Assembly: GCA_028278425.1 (NCBI GenBank)
Contig: JANQEJ010000060.1
Coordinates: 1 to 40,980, forward strand
From: Planctomycetota bacterium
Lineage (GTDB): Bacteria > Planctomycetota > UBA1135 > GCA-002686595
DNA length: 40,980 bases
Reading direction: 5' to 3'
This document shows positions 7,987 through 18,322 of this stretch, piece after piece. A model generated the notes under the pieces. It was not told the DNA's origin, searched no databases, and worked only from the letters and a program-made list of their open reading frames with translations. Position numbers and translations under genes: made by a program. How positions within the stretch are numbered: the stretch's first letter is position 1; each line of letters begins with the position of its first letter.

Positions 7987-10170
7987 ATGAAGACCTCTTC
8001 CCAAAAGCTCTGGTCCGCGTCCGCGCTCGCCGCGCTCGCGTCGACGTTCCTCTGGACGCCGGGCGTCGCCAGCCCGGCCGCGGCGCTTCCCGGAGACGGA
8101 CTCGATCCGCCCGCGCTGCTCCAGTACCAGGCTCGGCTGCTCCAATCGAACGGGACTCCGGTCGTCGGACCGGCCGTGTCGGTCACCTTCCGCATCTACA
8201 GCGCGCCGATCGGCGGGCTTGCGCTCTACGAAGAGACGCACGTCGAAGCGGTGGCGGACGGACTGCTCTCGGTCCTGATCGGCGACACGGTCCCGCTTCC
8301 CCCGAGCCTGTTCGAGGAGAACGACCTGCTCTACCTCGGCGTCACGGTGGCGGGCGACAGCGAGCTCACGCCGCGCCAGCGCATCGCGACCAACCCGTAC
8401 GCGATCCGCGCGAAGTCCGCGAGCACCGCGGACGACGTTCCGGGCAAGGACATCACTCCGAACACGATCACCGTCAACGGGCTCCTCGTGATCGACGCGA
8501 ACGGCAACTGGGTCGGCAGCCCGACCGGTCTCGTCGGTCCTCAAGGTCCTCAAGGCCCCGCGGGGCCGACCGGCCCCGCCGGTGCCGACGGCGTGCAGGG
8601 TCCCACCGGACCCGCGGGCGCCGACGGCCCCCAGGGCGCCGCCGGACCGACCGGACCCGCGGGCGCGGACGGAGCCCCGGGTGCGGACGGCGCTCCCGGT
8701 CCGATCGGACCCACGGGTCCCGCGGGAGCCGACGGCGCCGCCGGACCTCCCGGGCCCACGGGGCCCACCGGAGGCCCCCCCGGTCCGACCGGGGCCGCCG
8801 GGCCGCCAGGTCCCACCGGACCCGCCGGTGCGGACGGTCCGCAAGGTGCCGCCGGACCGAGCGGTCCCGCCGGTTCCGACGGGGCGGACGGTACCCCCGG
8901 CGTGGACGGTGCCCCCGGTCCGGTCGGACCGACCGGACCCGCCGGGCCTGCCGGAGCCGACGGTGCCGCCGGGCCTCCCGGTCCCATCGGGCCCACCGGG
9001 CCCGCTGGTGGTCCTCCCGGTCCGACCGGTCCTACCGGGGCCGCTGGGCCCCCGGGCCCGGCCGGAGCGACGGGACCCGCCGGTCCCGCCGGACCCACCG
9101 GCGCCGCGGGCGCGGACGGAGCCGACGGCGCTCCCGGTCCGCAGGGGATCGCCGGACCCACGGGTCCCGCCGGCGCGATCGGTCCCGCGGGACCGACCGG
9201 TGCCGCCGGTGCCGACGGCGCGGACGGAGCGGACGGCCCGCAAGGCCCGGCCGGACCCACCGGGCCCGCAGGCGCGATCGGTCCCGCTGGACCCACCGGC
9301 GCCGCCGGTGCCGACGGGGCGGACGGTGCTCCGGGCCCCCAGGGACCCATCGGTCCCACGGGCCCGGCCGGCGCGGTTGGACCCACCGGCGCTCCCGGCG
9401 TCGACGGTGCGGACGGCTCGGACGGCGCGCCCGGACCTCAAGGGCCCGCCGGCCCCACGGGTCCCGCCGGTGCCGTCGGTCCCGCCGGGCCGACCGGCGC
9501 CCCCGGCCTCGATGGCGCGGATGGAGTCGACGGCGCGGCCGGTCCCCAGGGACCCACCGGACCCACCGGCCCCGAGGGTGCGATCGGCCCCGCCGGGCCG
9601 ACCGGCGCTCCGGGCGCGGACGGAGCCGACGGTGCGCAGGGACCCCAGGGCCCCATCGGCCCGATCGGCCCGATCGGACCGGCCGGACCGGCCGGGCCGG
9701 CCGGACCACAGGGTCCGATCGGCCCCACCGGGCCGAAGGGCATGGCCGGACCCGTCGGTCCGCCCGGACTCCCCGGCACGCCGGGGCCCGGCGCGTACAT
9801 CGACGACGGCGGAACGAGCGGCTGGGGCGTCAATACGGCCCGCGAGGACGACAACCTCGTCGCGATCGTCAACGTGGACCCCGCCGGCGTGATCGCGAGC
9901 ACGATCCTCTTCGGAGACGACACCTCGGTGCCCTTCTCCGTCTACTCGGTCGACCTCGTGACGGGCACGCCCACGCTGCTCGGCTCGGGCACGGTCGGAA
10001 CGATCCTCGACCACACGGACTACACGTCCGGCGTGACCACCTACTTCTTCATCCGCGTGGAGGTCTCGTCGACCACGGCGCAGACGATCTACGGCGGCCT
10101 GGTCAACAACCCGGCCGGCGTTCCGATCCAGCGCCTCACGCCCGACCGCTTCCTGGTCAACGACGACTAG
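7987..10170 (+). CDS. Collagen-like secreted protein (second paralog)
   Basis: 727 residues: a signal-type N-terminus (residues 1-33), a globular region at about 34-180 ([21 protein letters not shown]) that looks like the N-terminal part of many bacterial tail-fibre-like and collagen-like surface proteins, about 140 Gly-X-Y triplets at residues 181-601, and a C-terminal domain of about 125 residues. The C-terminal domain is paralogous to that of the gene at window start. The repeat is interrupted twice by an extra glycine in a GGPPGPT context, which shifts triplet phase. A surface or matrix structural role is likely. Confidence 0.88.
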   Translation: MKTSSQKLWSASALAALASTFLWTPGVASPAAALPGDGLDPPALLQYQARLLQSNGTPVVGPAVSVTFRIYSAPIGGLALYEETHVEAVADGLLSVLIGDTVPLPPSLFEENDLLYLGVTVAGDSELTPRQRIATNPYAIRAKSASTADDVPGKDITPNTITVNGLLVIDANGNWVGSPTGLVGPQGPQGPAGPTGPAGADGVQGPTGPAGADGPQGAAGPTGPAGADGAPGADGAPGPIGPTGPAGADGAAGPPGPTGPTGGPPGPTGAAGPPGPTGPAGADGPQGAAGPSGPAGSDGADGTPGVDGAPGPVGPTGPAGPAGADGAAGPPGPIGPTGPAGGPPGPTGPTGAAGPPGPAGATGPAGPAGPTGAAGADGADGAPGPQGIAGPTGPAGAIGPAGPTGAAGADGADGADGPQGPAGPTGPAGAIGPAGPTGAAGADGADGAPGPQGPIGPTGPAGAVGPTGAPGVDGADGSDGAPGPQGPAGPTGPAGAVGPAGPTGAPGLDGADGVDGAAGPQGPTGPTGPEGAIGPAGPTGAPGADGADGAQGPQGPIGPIGPIGPAGPAGPAGPQGPIGPTGPKGMAGPVGPPGLPGTPGPGAYIDDGGTSGWGVNTAREDDNLVAIVNVDPAGVIASTILFGDDTSVPFSVYSVDLVTGTPTLLGSGTVGTILDHTDYTSGVTTYFFIRVEVSSTTAQTIYGGLVNNPAGVPIQRLTPDRFLVNDD
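8527..9789 (+). repeat. Gly-X-Y collagen-like coding repeat (about 140 triplets)
   Basis: Near-perfect Gly-X-Y coding repeat rich in GPT, GPA, GAD and GPQ. There are two single-glycine phase breaks, near 8770-8790 and 9003-9015. Sub-blocks such as [14 protein letters not shown] recur, pointing to growth by unequal exchange. Confidence 0.9.
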
Positions 10171-10195
10171 CTTCGGCCGCTAGGATGGGCGCCGC

Positions 10196-11254
10196 ATGAC
10201 GGCGCCCTTCCTCGAGCTCCGCGGCGTGGTGAAGCGCTTCGGCGAGACCGTCGCGCTCGACGCCGTCGACCTCGAGGTCGGTCCGACCGAGCTCGTCGTC
10301 GTGCTCGGACCGACGGGCGCGGGCAAGACGACGATCCTGCGCACGATCGCCGGTCTGGAAGCGCCCGACGCGGGAACCGTTTCGATGGGCGGCGCGGACG
10401 TCACCGCGTTCAGCCCGGCCGAGCGCGACGTGGCGCTCGTGTTCCAGAACTTCTCGCTCTACCCGCGCTGGACGGTGCGCGCGAACCTGAGCTTCCCGCT
10501 ACGGGCGCCGGGGCGGAATCTTGCCGCGTCGGAGATCAACGAGCGGGTCGGCTGGGCGGCCAAGCTCCTGCGGATCTCCCACCTGCTCGACCGCGACGCC
10601 GCGCGGCTCTCCGGCGGCGAGATGCAGCGCGTGGCGATCGGCCGCGCGATCGTGCGGCGGCCGCGGCTCTTCCTGATGGACGAGCCGCTCTCGAACCTCG
10701 ACGCCAAGCTGCGCGAGGCGTTGCGGGTCGAGCTGGTCCAGCTCGCGCGCAAGCTGGAGACGCCGATGGTCTACGTCACGCACGACCAGGCGGAGGCGCT
10801 CTCGATGGCGGACCGCATCGTCGTCCTGCACGAGGGCCGCGTGCTCCAGACCGGACGCCCGCGCAACGTCTACCTCGCGCCCGCGTCGCCCGTCGTGGCG
10901 CGCCAGCTCGGCCAGCCGCCGATCAACGTCTTCGAGGCGCACACCGACGGCGCGCGCTGGTACTCGCGCAACGGCACGCCGCTCGTCGAAGCGGTCGAGG
11001 AGCCCCCCGGCCGCGCGCTCCTCGGCGTTCGCCCCGAGCACGTCGCGCCCTTCGGCGGCGACACGCCGGGCGAGGTGCTCGTCGTCGAGGACACCGGGCC
11101 GGCGCGCATCCTGCTCGTGCGCTGGGCGGGGGAGGACATCCACGTGCTCGCCTCGCGGGACTTCGCGATCGAGCCCGGCGACGAGGTCCACCCGCGCGTC
11201 GAGGCCTCGCGCGTCGTGGTGTGGCCGCCGACGGCGGATCAGTCGGCGGTCTGA
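10196..11254 (+). CDS. Second sugar-type ABC ATP-binding protein (MalK-like)
   Basis: 352 residues. Walker A GPTGAGKTT at about 38-46, Q-loop VFQNFSLYP near 82-90, signature LSGGEMQR at 138-145, Walker B LFLMDEP at 158-164, switch H196 in VTHDQAEA, then a TOBE-like C-terminus. All catalytic residues are present. It shares its fold with the ATPase at 4417-5478 but is clearly divergent. No permease or binding-protein gene is adjacent. Transporters with two different MalK-type ATPases exist (rhizobial GlpS/GlpT), so it may pair with the operon 4.7 kb upstream. Its 3' end overlaps the convergent peptidase gene by 16 nt. Confidence 0.92.
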   Translation: MTAPFLELRGVVKRFGETVALDAVDLEVGPTELVVVLGPTGAGKTTILRTIAGLEAPDAGTVSMGGADVTAFSPAERDVALVFQNFSLYPRWTVRANLSFPLRAPGRNLAASEINERVGWAAKLLRISHLLDRDAARLSGGEMQRVAIGRAIVRRPRLFLMDEPLSNLDAKLREALRVELVQLARKLETPMVYVTHDQAEALSMADRIVVLHEGRVLQTGRPRNVYLAPASPVVARQLGQPPINVFEAHTDGARWYSRNGTPLVEAVEEPPGRALLGVRPEHVAPFGGDTPGEVLVVEDTGPARILLVRWAGEDIHVLASRDFAIEPGDEVHPRVEASRVVVWPPTADQSAV

Positions 11255-14061
11255 GGGTTCACGACGAGGACCGACGCGCGGTCGGCCTTCAGGTATCTCG
11301 CCGCGAGGTCGGTCAGGAACTCGGCCGTCATCGACTCGTAGAAGGGCTGGAGCGAGCGGATCTCCTCGAGGCTTCCCGGCCGGCGGTGCGCTTCGCCGAG
11401 GACCTGCAGCCAGAAGCGGTTCGTGCGCAGGGCGTCGCGAACTCCCGCGAGCACGGGCTCGACGAGGCGCTCGACCTCCTTCGCTTCCACCCCGCCGGTG
11501 GCGACGCCGTCGACAACGGCGAGGCACGCGTCGACCATCTTCTCGGCATCCGCGGGCTCGGCCATCGCCTGCGCGATGATCACGCCGTTCCCGGGATAGG
11601 TCGTGCTCACCTCCGACATCGCGACGGGAGAGTAGGACGCGCCGAGGTTCTCGCGCACCTCCTTGCGCAGCCGGTCGCTCAGGACGCTCGAGAGGAAGCT
11701 CAACCCGTGGCGCACGTCCGGGTCGAGGCCGTCGGTCGTGGGCCACGTGAGCATGACGAGGCTCTTGGAGTCGGCGGTGTCGACCGAGTGCTCCTGGCGC
11801 ACGCCGGTGAGCGACTCCGGCATGACACGCCGCTCCTCGTAGCGGCGCAGCCCGCGCCGCTCGGGGAGCGTGCCGAAGGTGGCGGCGGCGGCGGCCACCG
11901 CCGCCTCGACGTCGACGTCGCCGACGATCGTCACCTCGATCGGCGCGTCGCCGAGGTGCGGGGTGAGCCACTCGCGCACGGCGTCCATCTCCACCGCCTC
12001 GAGGTCGGCCCGTTCCGGGATGCCCACCCGTGGGTCGTTGGAGTAAAGCGTCGGCAGATACTCCATGAGGTAAGGCCCCTGATGCTGGTGCTCGAACGAC
12101 TCGAACATCTGCGGCAGCAGGCGGCGGAGCTGCACCAGCCCCTCGTCGCGCCAGCCCGGGTCGGTGAGGAAGGCGCACACGAGCTCGCACTCGAGCAGGA
12201 GGTCCTCCGCCGTGGTCGCGCCCGAGAGCGCGAACGCGTCCGTGGCCACGCCGAACCTCACGCCCACCTGCCGGCCGGCGGTGAGGCGACGGATCTCCTC
12301 GGTGTCGTGGGCGCGGAGGCCGCCGGCGGTGAAGATGCGGTCGGCCACGAACACGAGCGCCGCCTTCTCGACCTCCGCGGTCAAACGACCCTCGCCGAGG
12401 TAGAGCGAGACCAGGACCTGCTTCTCCTTGAAGTCGGTGCTCTTCACGTTGAGCGTGACGCCGTTCGCGAACCGCAGGAGGTGCACGTCGAGGTCCGCGA
12501 CGTGCTCGCGCGCGGCCACCTCGCCCTTCGTCTCGGGATCGGACGCGTAGGCGAAGGCCTGTTCGACGATCTCCTCGCCCTTCTCGATCTCGACCGCGGC
12601 GCTCGCCTCCCAGGCGGCGCGGAGCTCTTGCGCCGTGTCGGGACCGAGGTCGAGGTTGCCGGTCCCGTGCACGGTGAGCTCGCCCTCGCCCCAGGCCTCC
12701 ACCAGCGCCTCGTGACACGCCTCGACCGTGAGCGCCTCGATCGCGGGCCCGCGGATCGCGCGGCGCGTCGCGGCGTCCGCCGGCACCCTGCGGTGCTCGG
12801 CCGCGTTGAGGATCGCGCTCACCAGGCTGCGGCTGTGCTGCGTCGGCTCGCGCTCGACGGCCTCGTCGAGCGCCCGCAGCGCGTCCGCGCGCAGCTCCTC
12901 GAGCTCCGCTTCCTGGAACCCGTAGAGGAGGGCGCGCCGCAGCTCCTTCTCCGCCGCGCCGAGCGCCTCGCGCCAGAGCTCCGGCTCGCAGATGACGATC
13001 AGCTCCTCGCCGTCGAAGGCGCGGAGGAACTCGCCGCTCGTCGGACGCGCGCCGAGGAACGGGCAATCCTCTTCCTTGGTCAGCTCGAGCATGCGCAGCC
13101 GCACGATGCGGCGCGCGTACTCGAGCGGCAGGTCCTCGACCATCGTCGCCTTCGTGTACGCCTTCTCCTCCCAGGGAACGAGCCGCGCGATCTTGATCTG
13201 CGCCGTCGGGATCTCTTCCTCGGGGAGGAAGAAGGCGAAGGAGTACGCCTCGGGCTCCCCCTCGTCCGGCTCGGGCGGCAGCGGCTCGTCCGGAGCCGTC
13301 CACTCGCCGAAGGCCTCCTCGACGAGCGGGACGGGATCGAGCTCGCCCAGGTCGCCGACGAGGATGAGCGTCACGTTGTCCGGGCGGTACCAGCGCCTGT
13401 AGAACGCTCGCAGCGCCTGCGGCGTGAACGCGTCGCGGCTCTCCTTGTCGCCGATCGCCAACCGTTCGGGGTAGCGGGTCCCGGCGAGCATGATCTCCAT
13501 CTGCCGAACGCCGACGCGGTAGCCGACCGTGTCGCGCTCGCGCTCCTCGCCGTCGATGACGCCGCGCTCCCTGTCGACCTCCTCCTTCGCGAGCAGGAGA
13601 CCGCTCGCGTAGTCGCGCATGACCTTCAGGCCCTCGCGCAGCGACCCGGCGTCGGCGTTGGGAAGGTCGAGCATGTAGATCGTCTCGCCGAAGCCCGTGG
13701 TCGCGTTCGTATCGGGACCGAACGACATGCCGCGCTCCTGGAACCACTCGATCAGCGTCCCCGGCGGGAAGCTCTCCGAGCCGTTGAAGGCCATGTGCTC
13801 GAGGAAGTGCGCCATGCCGCGCTCGTCGTCGGTCTCGTGCAGGCTGCCGGCGTTGACGTGCATGCGCACGTAGAGGCGCTCCTTCGGCTCCTGGTTCGCG
13901 GCCCACGCCCAGCGCATGCCGTTCTCCAGGTGACCGAAGCGAATCCGCGGATCGACGGGAACGTCCGAGGTCTCGTGCTCCCAGGGGCGCACCCGAGCGC
14001 CTTCCTCCTGCGGAACCGGCGACGAAACGAGAAGGACGCACGCGACGAGCGAGGTGAACAT
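11239..14061 (-). CDS. M16 family zinc peptidase (insulinase/PqqL-like), exported
   Basis: 940 residues from the ATG at 14061, starting with a short signal-like segment (LVACVLLVSSPVPQ). The inverted zinc motif HFLEH is at 85-89, with a downstream glutamate (likely E165 in EEVDRERG) as third ligand. A second, catalytically inactive M16 half follows, as in pitrilysin and PqqL. The length fits the two-half architecture. It degrades peptides in the periplasm or outside the cell. It lies 26 nt downstream of the gene at 14088-15833 on the same strand, probably co-transcribed. Confidence 0.9.
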   Translation of the reverse strand: MFTSLVACVLLVSSPVPQEEGARVRPWEHETSDVPVDPRIRFGHLENGMRWAWAANQEPKERLYVRMHVNAGSLHETDDERGMAHFLEHMAFNGSESFPPGTLIEWFQERGMSFGPDTNATTGFGETIYMLDLPNADAGSLREGLKVMRDYASGLLLAKEEVDRERGVIDGEERERDTVGYRVGVRQMEIMLAGTRYPERLAIGDKESRDAFTPQALRAFYRRWYRPDNVTLILVGDLGELDPVPLVEEAFGEWTAPDEPLPPEPDEGEPEAYSFAFFLPEEEIPTAQIKIARLVPWEEKAYTKATMVEDLPLEYARRIVRLRMLELTKEEDCPFLGARPTSGEFLRAFDGEELIVICEPELWREALGAAEKELRRALLYGFQEAELEELRADALRALDEAVEREPTQHSRSLVSAILNAAEHRRVPADAATRRAIRGPAIEALTVEACHEALVEAWGEGELTVHGTGNLDLGPDTAQELRAAWEASAAVEIEKGEEIVEQAFAYASDPETKGEVAAREHVADLDVHLLRFANGVTLNVKSTDFKEKQVLVSLYLGEGRLTAEVEKAALVFVADRIFTAGGLRAHDTEEIRRLTAGRQVGVRFGVATDAFALSGATTAEDLLLECELVCAFLTDPGWRDEGLVQLRRLLPQMFESFEHQHQGPYLMEYLPTLYSNDPRVGIPERADLEAVEMDAVREWLTPHLGDAPIEVTIVGDVDVEAAVAAAAATFGTLPERRGLRRYEERRVMPESLTGVRQEHSVDTADSKSLVMLTWPTTDGLDPDVRHGLSFLSSVLSDRLRKEVRENLGASYSPVAMSEVSTTYPGNGVIIAQAMAEPADAEKMVDACLAVVDGVATGGVEAKEVERLVEPVLAGVRDALRTNRFWLQVLGEAHRRPGSLEEIRSLQPFYESMTAEFLTDLAARYLKADRASVLVVNPQTAD

Positions 14062-14087
14062 GGCGGAGAGCTTAGCGGTTCGGGGGA

Positions 14088-15833
14088 CTACAGGGGCCAG
14101 TCCCGACCGGCGCGCTTCCACGCCTCCTCGTCCTGACCCTCCACCGCTTCGACGGGCAGGGCGACGCGGACCTCGGCCTCGCCGTCGAGCTCGAGCTCTT
14201 TGTCGAGATAGATCTCGTCGCCGTGCCACGTGACGCGCAGCTTCCACACGCCGGACACCAGGGACTCGATGCTCAGGTCGCTCAACGGCGCGAGGTCGTA
14301 CGGATCCTCCGGCTTGCCGTTGATCACGACTTCCATCGGAAGTCCCTGGTACCGGCCGGGGAAGAGGATGGAAAGCGACGAGTCGCCCAGCTCGACCACC
14401 TCGAGCTCGAGGTCGACGCGGGTCTCCCCCTGGCGCACGAGCCGCCCGGCCCACGTGTTGCCCTGCGGGCCGCGCGCCTCGAGATAGCGCACGCCGGCGA
14501 CGTCCTCCCAGGCGGAGAAGACGTAGCGCCCCTCGCGGTCGGTGAGGGTCTCCTGCCGCGACGGCGGCAGGTAGGGCATCACCTCGGACTCGAGGTACCG
14601 CGACGGCTCGCGGAGGTAGCCGAGGTTCGCGCGCACGCGATCCGGCGCCTCAAGGCTGACGTCGACGCCGGGCAGCGGTCTCCCGTCGAGCGTGACGACG
14701 CCGGTCAGCATCGGCGCCGCCTGCAGGTTGATCTGCACCGGCGTCGTCCGTCCCTCGCGCAGGTTGACCACCTGCTCGCGCGCGACGGCGCCCGGCCGGA
14801 ACGCCATTACCTTCACGACTTCCGCCGGCAGGTTCTCGACCAGGACCGAGCTCCCGGGCGGCACCTCGACCGGGTTGAGCCGGTGCCACGGATACCGCTG
14901 CGACCGCACCTCGGGTCCGATGCCGGACCGGGAATGCGTCGACGTGCCGGGCAGCACGTACACCAGCGTGGGTCCGGGACCGCCGACCGGATTCGGCGTG
15001 CTGATCGACATCGACACCGCCGGTCGCAGCGCCAGCGTGAGCCGGCCCGGCGGCATCGGCCGTCCGGCGGAGACGGACACGGTGGTGGCCAGCGTGGCGT
15101 AGTCGGGGTGCTCCACCTCGGTGACGCAGTGCCCGGAGGCGACGGCGCCGAAGTAGAACTCGCCGTCGACGCCGCTGTACGCGACCTGACCGTCGAGCGT
15201 GATCTTCGCGCCCTCCACCGGCTCGCCCTTGCGGTCGACGATCCGACCCTGCGCCGAGCCCGGCAGCCCGAAGCCGATGTTCAAGAGCGTCTCGGCGTTC
15301 TGACGCAGGCGCACCTCGCGCCGCGCGCCGACGACCCCGGGTCCCGAGATCCGGACGACGGCGAGGCCCGGATACAGGTCGGTCGCGCCGAAGGCGCCCG
15401 TCGAGTCGCACGAGAGCGTCCGTCCGGCGTTGGGCCCGGCGACGAAGGTCACCTCGCCGCGGACACCCCCCTCGACCCCGATGCCGATGCGGCCGGAGAG
15501 GCGGGCGCTCCGGCCCGTGCCGATCGCCGGCACGCGCGAATCGGTCGGGAGGTAGCTCGCCTGCACGAGGTCGAGCTCGACGCGACACGGCCAGAGCACC
15601 GTGGTGGGCTCGTTCGAGGCGACCGCGTTCGACTCGATGCGGGGCGGAGGAACGAGCTGCACCGGCGGCTCCAGCCCGCCGTTGACGGCGGGAACCGCCT
15701 GGGCTTCGACCTCGATCGGCTTCAGGTCCGCGCGCCCGCCGTCGCCTCGGCCGGCGTAGAAGGCGAGCGCGAACACGCCGACGACGAGCACGAGGGCCAA
15801 CGCGAAGAGGCCGGTGTGGGGATGCTTGGCCAT
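14088..15833 (-). CDS. Membrane-anchored protein with carboxypeptidase-regulatory-like (Ig-type) domains
   Basis: 581 residues. A single N-terminal membrane helix (about 8-27) acts as an uncleaved anchor or signal. The rest is extracytoplasmic and beta-rich. Two or three regions have the pattern of CarboxypepD_reg domains, for example GRIVDRKGEPVEGAKITLDG near 200 and GVVTLDGRPLPGVDVSLEA near 385, each followed by a TDREGRY-like or GVDGEF-like turn. The C-terminus is acidic. Such proteins usually have adhesive or structural roles. It precedes the M16 peptidase gene, possibly as a partner. A 134-bp divergent region separates it from the FG-GAP gene. Confidence 0.8.
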   Translation of the reverse strand: MAKHPHTGLFALALVLVVGVFALAFYAGRGDGGRADLKPIEVEAQAVPAVNGGLEPPVQLVPPPRIESNAVASNEPTTVLWPCRVELDLVQASYLPTDSRVPAIGTGRSARLSGRIGIGVEGGVRGEVTFVAGPNAGRTLSCDSTGAFGATDLYPGLAVVRISGPGVVGARREVRLRQNAETLLNIGFGLPGSAQGRIVDRKGEPVEGAKITLDGQVAYSGVDGEFYFGAVASGHCVTEVEHPDYATLATTVSVSAGRPMPPGRLTLALRPAVSMSISTPNPVGGPGPTLVYVLPGTSTHSRSGIGPEVRSQRYPWHRLNPVEVPPGSSVLVENLPAEVVKVMAFRPGAVAREQVVNLREGRTTPVQINLQAAPMLTGVVTLDGRPLPGVDVSLEAPDRVRANLGYLREPSRYLESEVMPYLPPSRQETLTDREGRYVFSAWEDVAGVRYLEARGPQGNTWAGRLVRQGETRVDLELEVVELGDSSLSILFPGRYQGLPMEVVINGKPEDPYDLAPLSDLSIESLVSGVWKLRVTWHGDEIYLDKELELDGEAEVRVALPVEAVEGQDEEAWKRAGRDWPL

Positions 15834-15967
15834 GGAGGGAGGGGAACGAGACTAGCCGCCGGGAGCTGCCCGGTCACCCCGAGCCGGTTGGACGCCGGCC
15901 CGCCGGCCGGCTTCCCCGCGGATCGCGTCGGGTTGCCCGGGGCCGGGAGCGCGCCCACAATGCGGAC

Positions 15968-18187
15968 TTGGGCGCGCGAAGGGCACGAATCGCGGTCGCG
16001 GGAACGCTCGTCGCGGCGCTGGCCGCTACCTGTGGCGGCGCGGATACGGAGAGCTCGTCGGGCGGGGACGGCGCCTCGCGGGACGCTCTGGAAGCCGCGC
16101 CGGCGACGCGCTTTCTCGCGCGCCGCGAGGTCCCGGTGATCGGCCGCCCCGTCGGGCTGCTCGCCCGGGACTACGACGGCGACGAGCGCACGGACCTCGT
16201 CGTCGCGACGCGCTCGCCGGCGGCGGTGCGCGTGCTGCGCGGCGCGCCGGGCGGGCCCGCGCGCGAAGGACCGCGGGCGGTGCTCGGCGACGACTATCCG
16301 CTCGGTCCGGTGGCCTTCGGCCGGGGTCGCTTCGCCGTCGCGTTGCAGGGGGCGCGCGAGGTCGCCCTCTTCGCCGACGGCGAGCCGGGGCTCGCGCACA
16401 CGCGCGTCGAGCTGCCCGCCACGCCGCGCGCGATCGGGTCGGGCGACCTCCGCGGCGACGGGAGCGTCGAGCTGCTCCTGGCCACCGACGACAACCGGCT
16501 CGCGGTCGTCGGATCCGACGGCTCGGTTGTCGTGTGCGAGCTGCCCGACGAGATCGGCGGACGCCCCACCTTCGTGCACGTGCTCGGCGATGGCAGCGGC
16601 TTCGTGGTCGGAGCGCAGCTCGCGCGAGCCGTGCTCGCGTTCTCCGCGGCGGAGGTCGCCGACGGAGCCGCGCTCGCGCCCGTGCTGCGCGTAGAGCTCG
16701 CGGGCATCCCGCGCGACGCGGTCGAAGCGGACCTCGACCGCGACGCGGCGGGCGATCCGGAGCTCGTCGTGGTCGGCGGCGACGCGGGGATCTGGGTCTT
16801 CGGGCTCGGCCGCCCGGGCGGCGCGAGCGCGTGGCTCGCCGAGGAGGGGCGGACGCCGCGCGCGATCCGCGCGCCCGGCGTCGTGCCGGTCGACGTCGAG
16901 GCGATCGATCTCGACCGGGACGCGAACACGGAGCTCGTCGTGCTCGGCTTCTACGACAGCGCCTACGGCGTGCTCGGCGGCTTCCGGGACGGAGCGCCGG
17001 CGTTCACGCTGCAGGAGTACGCCGGCCAGGACCCGGTCGACACGGCGCTGGCGGACCTCGACGACGACGGCCTCCTCGACCTCGCGGTCGCGAACCGCGG
17101 CGCGCACCGGGTCAGCGTGCTCACCGGGACCGGCTACGCCAAACCCGGACGGGTGAGCTTCCATCAAGCCCTCCGCGTGCCGGTCGGACCCAACCCGACG
17201 CACGTCGCGACGGGGAACCTGGACGACGACCCGCTGCCGGACGCGGTGACGCTCAACGCCGGCGACGCGACGCTGACCGCGCGGCCGAACCGGCCCGGCC
17301 TGCTCGGCGCGAGGGGCGCGCGCGCCGCCGCCGGCGACAACCCGCGCGCGCTAGCGGTCGGCGACGCGACCGGCGACGGCCGGAACGACGTCGCGGTCCT
17401 CGAGGTTGCCGGCGAAGGCGCGCGGATCGCGCTCTGGGACGGCCGCGCCGGCGCGGTGACGTGGACGCACGCGCTCGACGAACCCGCCGCCGACGTCGCC
17501 GTCGGCAAGGGCGAGATCCTCGTCGCCGCGGGAACAAGCGTCAGCGTGCTCTCCCCGGACGCCGAGCCCGTCTCGATCGAGCTCCCCGTCGAGCCGCGCG
17601 CGCTGGTCGCCTTCCAGGCGGACGACGACGACGTGCTCGAGATCGCCGCCGCCTCCGACGCCGCGGGTCGGGCGGCCGGCGTGTGCGTCGTCGACCGCGG
17701 CGGCGGCGAGCCCACCGTGACGACGATCCCCGTCCCCTTCGAGAAGCTGCGCGGCAAGCGCGCGCGCGACGTCGCCGCGGCCGACTTCGACGGCGACGGC
17801 GAGCAGGACCTCGCGGTGCTCGCGCTGGGAAGCACGGACACCGCCCCCGGCGACGTCTACGTGTTCCTTCGGGGCGAAGACGGCTTCGCGTCCGCGCTCG
17901 CGCTCGAGACGGGACTGGCGCCCGCGGCGATCGACGCCGGCGACGTGAACGGCGACGGCCGCGCGGATCTCGTCTGCGCGGCGCAGAACAGCCACAACGT
18001 GAACGTGTGGCTGTCGGAAGCGGGAAGCGACGGCGAGCTCGTCATGCGGCGGCTGGCCGACCTCGGCGCGGGGCTCGGCCCGCTCGACGTCGCGCTCGTC
18101 GACCTGGACGGAAACGGGAAGCTCGACCTCGTCACCGCCAACAACTTCAGCCACGACGTCTCGGCGATCTACAATATGACGCGGTAG
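15968..18187 (+). CDS. FG-GAP/VCBS repeat protein, probable lipoprotein
   Basis: 739 residues from a TTG at 15968. A nearby ATG at 15960 is out of frame. The N-terminus is signal-like with a possible lipoprotein cysteine (LAATCGG), though Thr at -1 is atypical. At least ten calcium-binding FG-GAP-type loops follow, such as DYDGDERTDLVV, DLDDDGLLDLAV, DFDGDGEQDLAV, DVNGDGRADLV and DLDGNGKLDLV, spaced so as to build a beta-propeller. Such proteins bind ligands or partners outside the cell. No catalytic domain is seen. Confidence 0.85.
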   Translation: MGARRARIAVAGTLVAALAATCGGADTESSSGGDGASRDALEAAPATRFLARREVPVIGRPVGLLARDYDGDERTDLVVATRSPAAVRVLRGAPGGPAREGPRAVLGDDYPLGPVAFGRGRFAVALQGAREVALFADGEPGLAHTRVELPATPRAIGSGDLRGDGSVELLLATDDNRLAVVGSDGSVVVCELPDEIGGRPTFVHVLGDGSGFVVGAQLARAVLAFSAAEVADGAALAPVLRVELAGIPRDAVEADLDRDAAGDPELVVVGGDAGIWVFGLGRPGGASAWLAEEGRTPRAIRAPGVVPVDVEAIDLDRDANTELVVLGFYDSAYGVLGGFRDGAPAFTLQEYAGQDPVDTALADLDDDGLLDLAVANRGAHRVSVLTGTGYAKPGRVSFHQALRVPVGPNPTHVATGNLDDDPLPDAVTLNAGDATLTARPNRPGLLGARGARAAAGDNPRALAVGDATGDGRNDVAVLEVAGEGARIALWDGRAGAVTWTHALDEPAADVAVGKGEILVAAGTSVSVLSPDAEPVSIELPVEPRALVAFQADDDDVLEIAAASDAAGRAAGVCVVDRGGGEPTVTTIPVPFEKLRGKRARDVAAADFDGDGEQDLAVLALGSTDTAPGDVYVFLRGEDGFASALALETGLAPAAIDAGDVNGDGRADLVCAAQNSHNVNVWLSEAGSDGELVMRRLADLGAGLGPLDVALVDLDGNGKLDLVTANNFSHDVSAIYNMTR

Positions 18188-18322
18188 CACCACCGGCATG
18201 CTTGTAGCGGCAGGGGAGGAGAAGGTCGATCCGCGCAATCCGGCTTGACGCAGCGTCCAACAGCACCGAGGCTTACTCGGAGCCATGAGCTAGCAATCGT
18301 TGTAAGAAGAGAGGAGAGGTTC

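Noticed and set aside
7801..10014. Very long minus-strand frames opposite the second collagen-like gene
   Set aside because: Arg/Gly-rich low-complexity shadows of the repeat with no start site or recognisable domain.
10499..14136. Long overlapping open frames on both strands around the M16 peptidase gene
   Set aside because: Arg/Ala/Gly-rich translations typical of shadow frames in high-GC DNA; only the minus frame ending at 11239 has the HFLEH zinc motif and signal peptide.
18266..18280. CCGAG/CTCGG inverted repeat and a TTGACG upstream of the NUDIX-like/TIR gene
   Set aside because: Only a 5-bp stem, and no -10 element at proper spacing from TTGACG; too weak to call a regulatory site.
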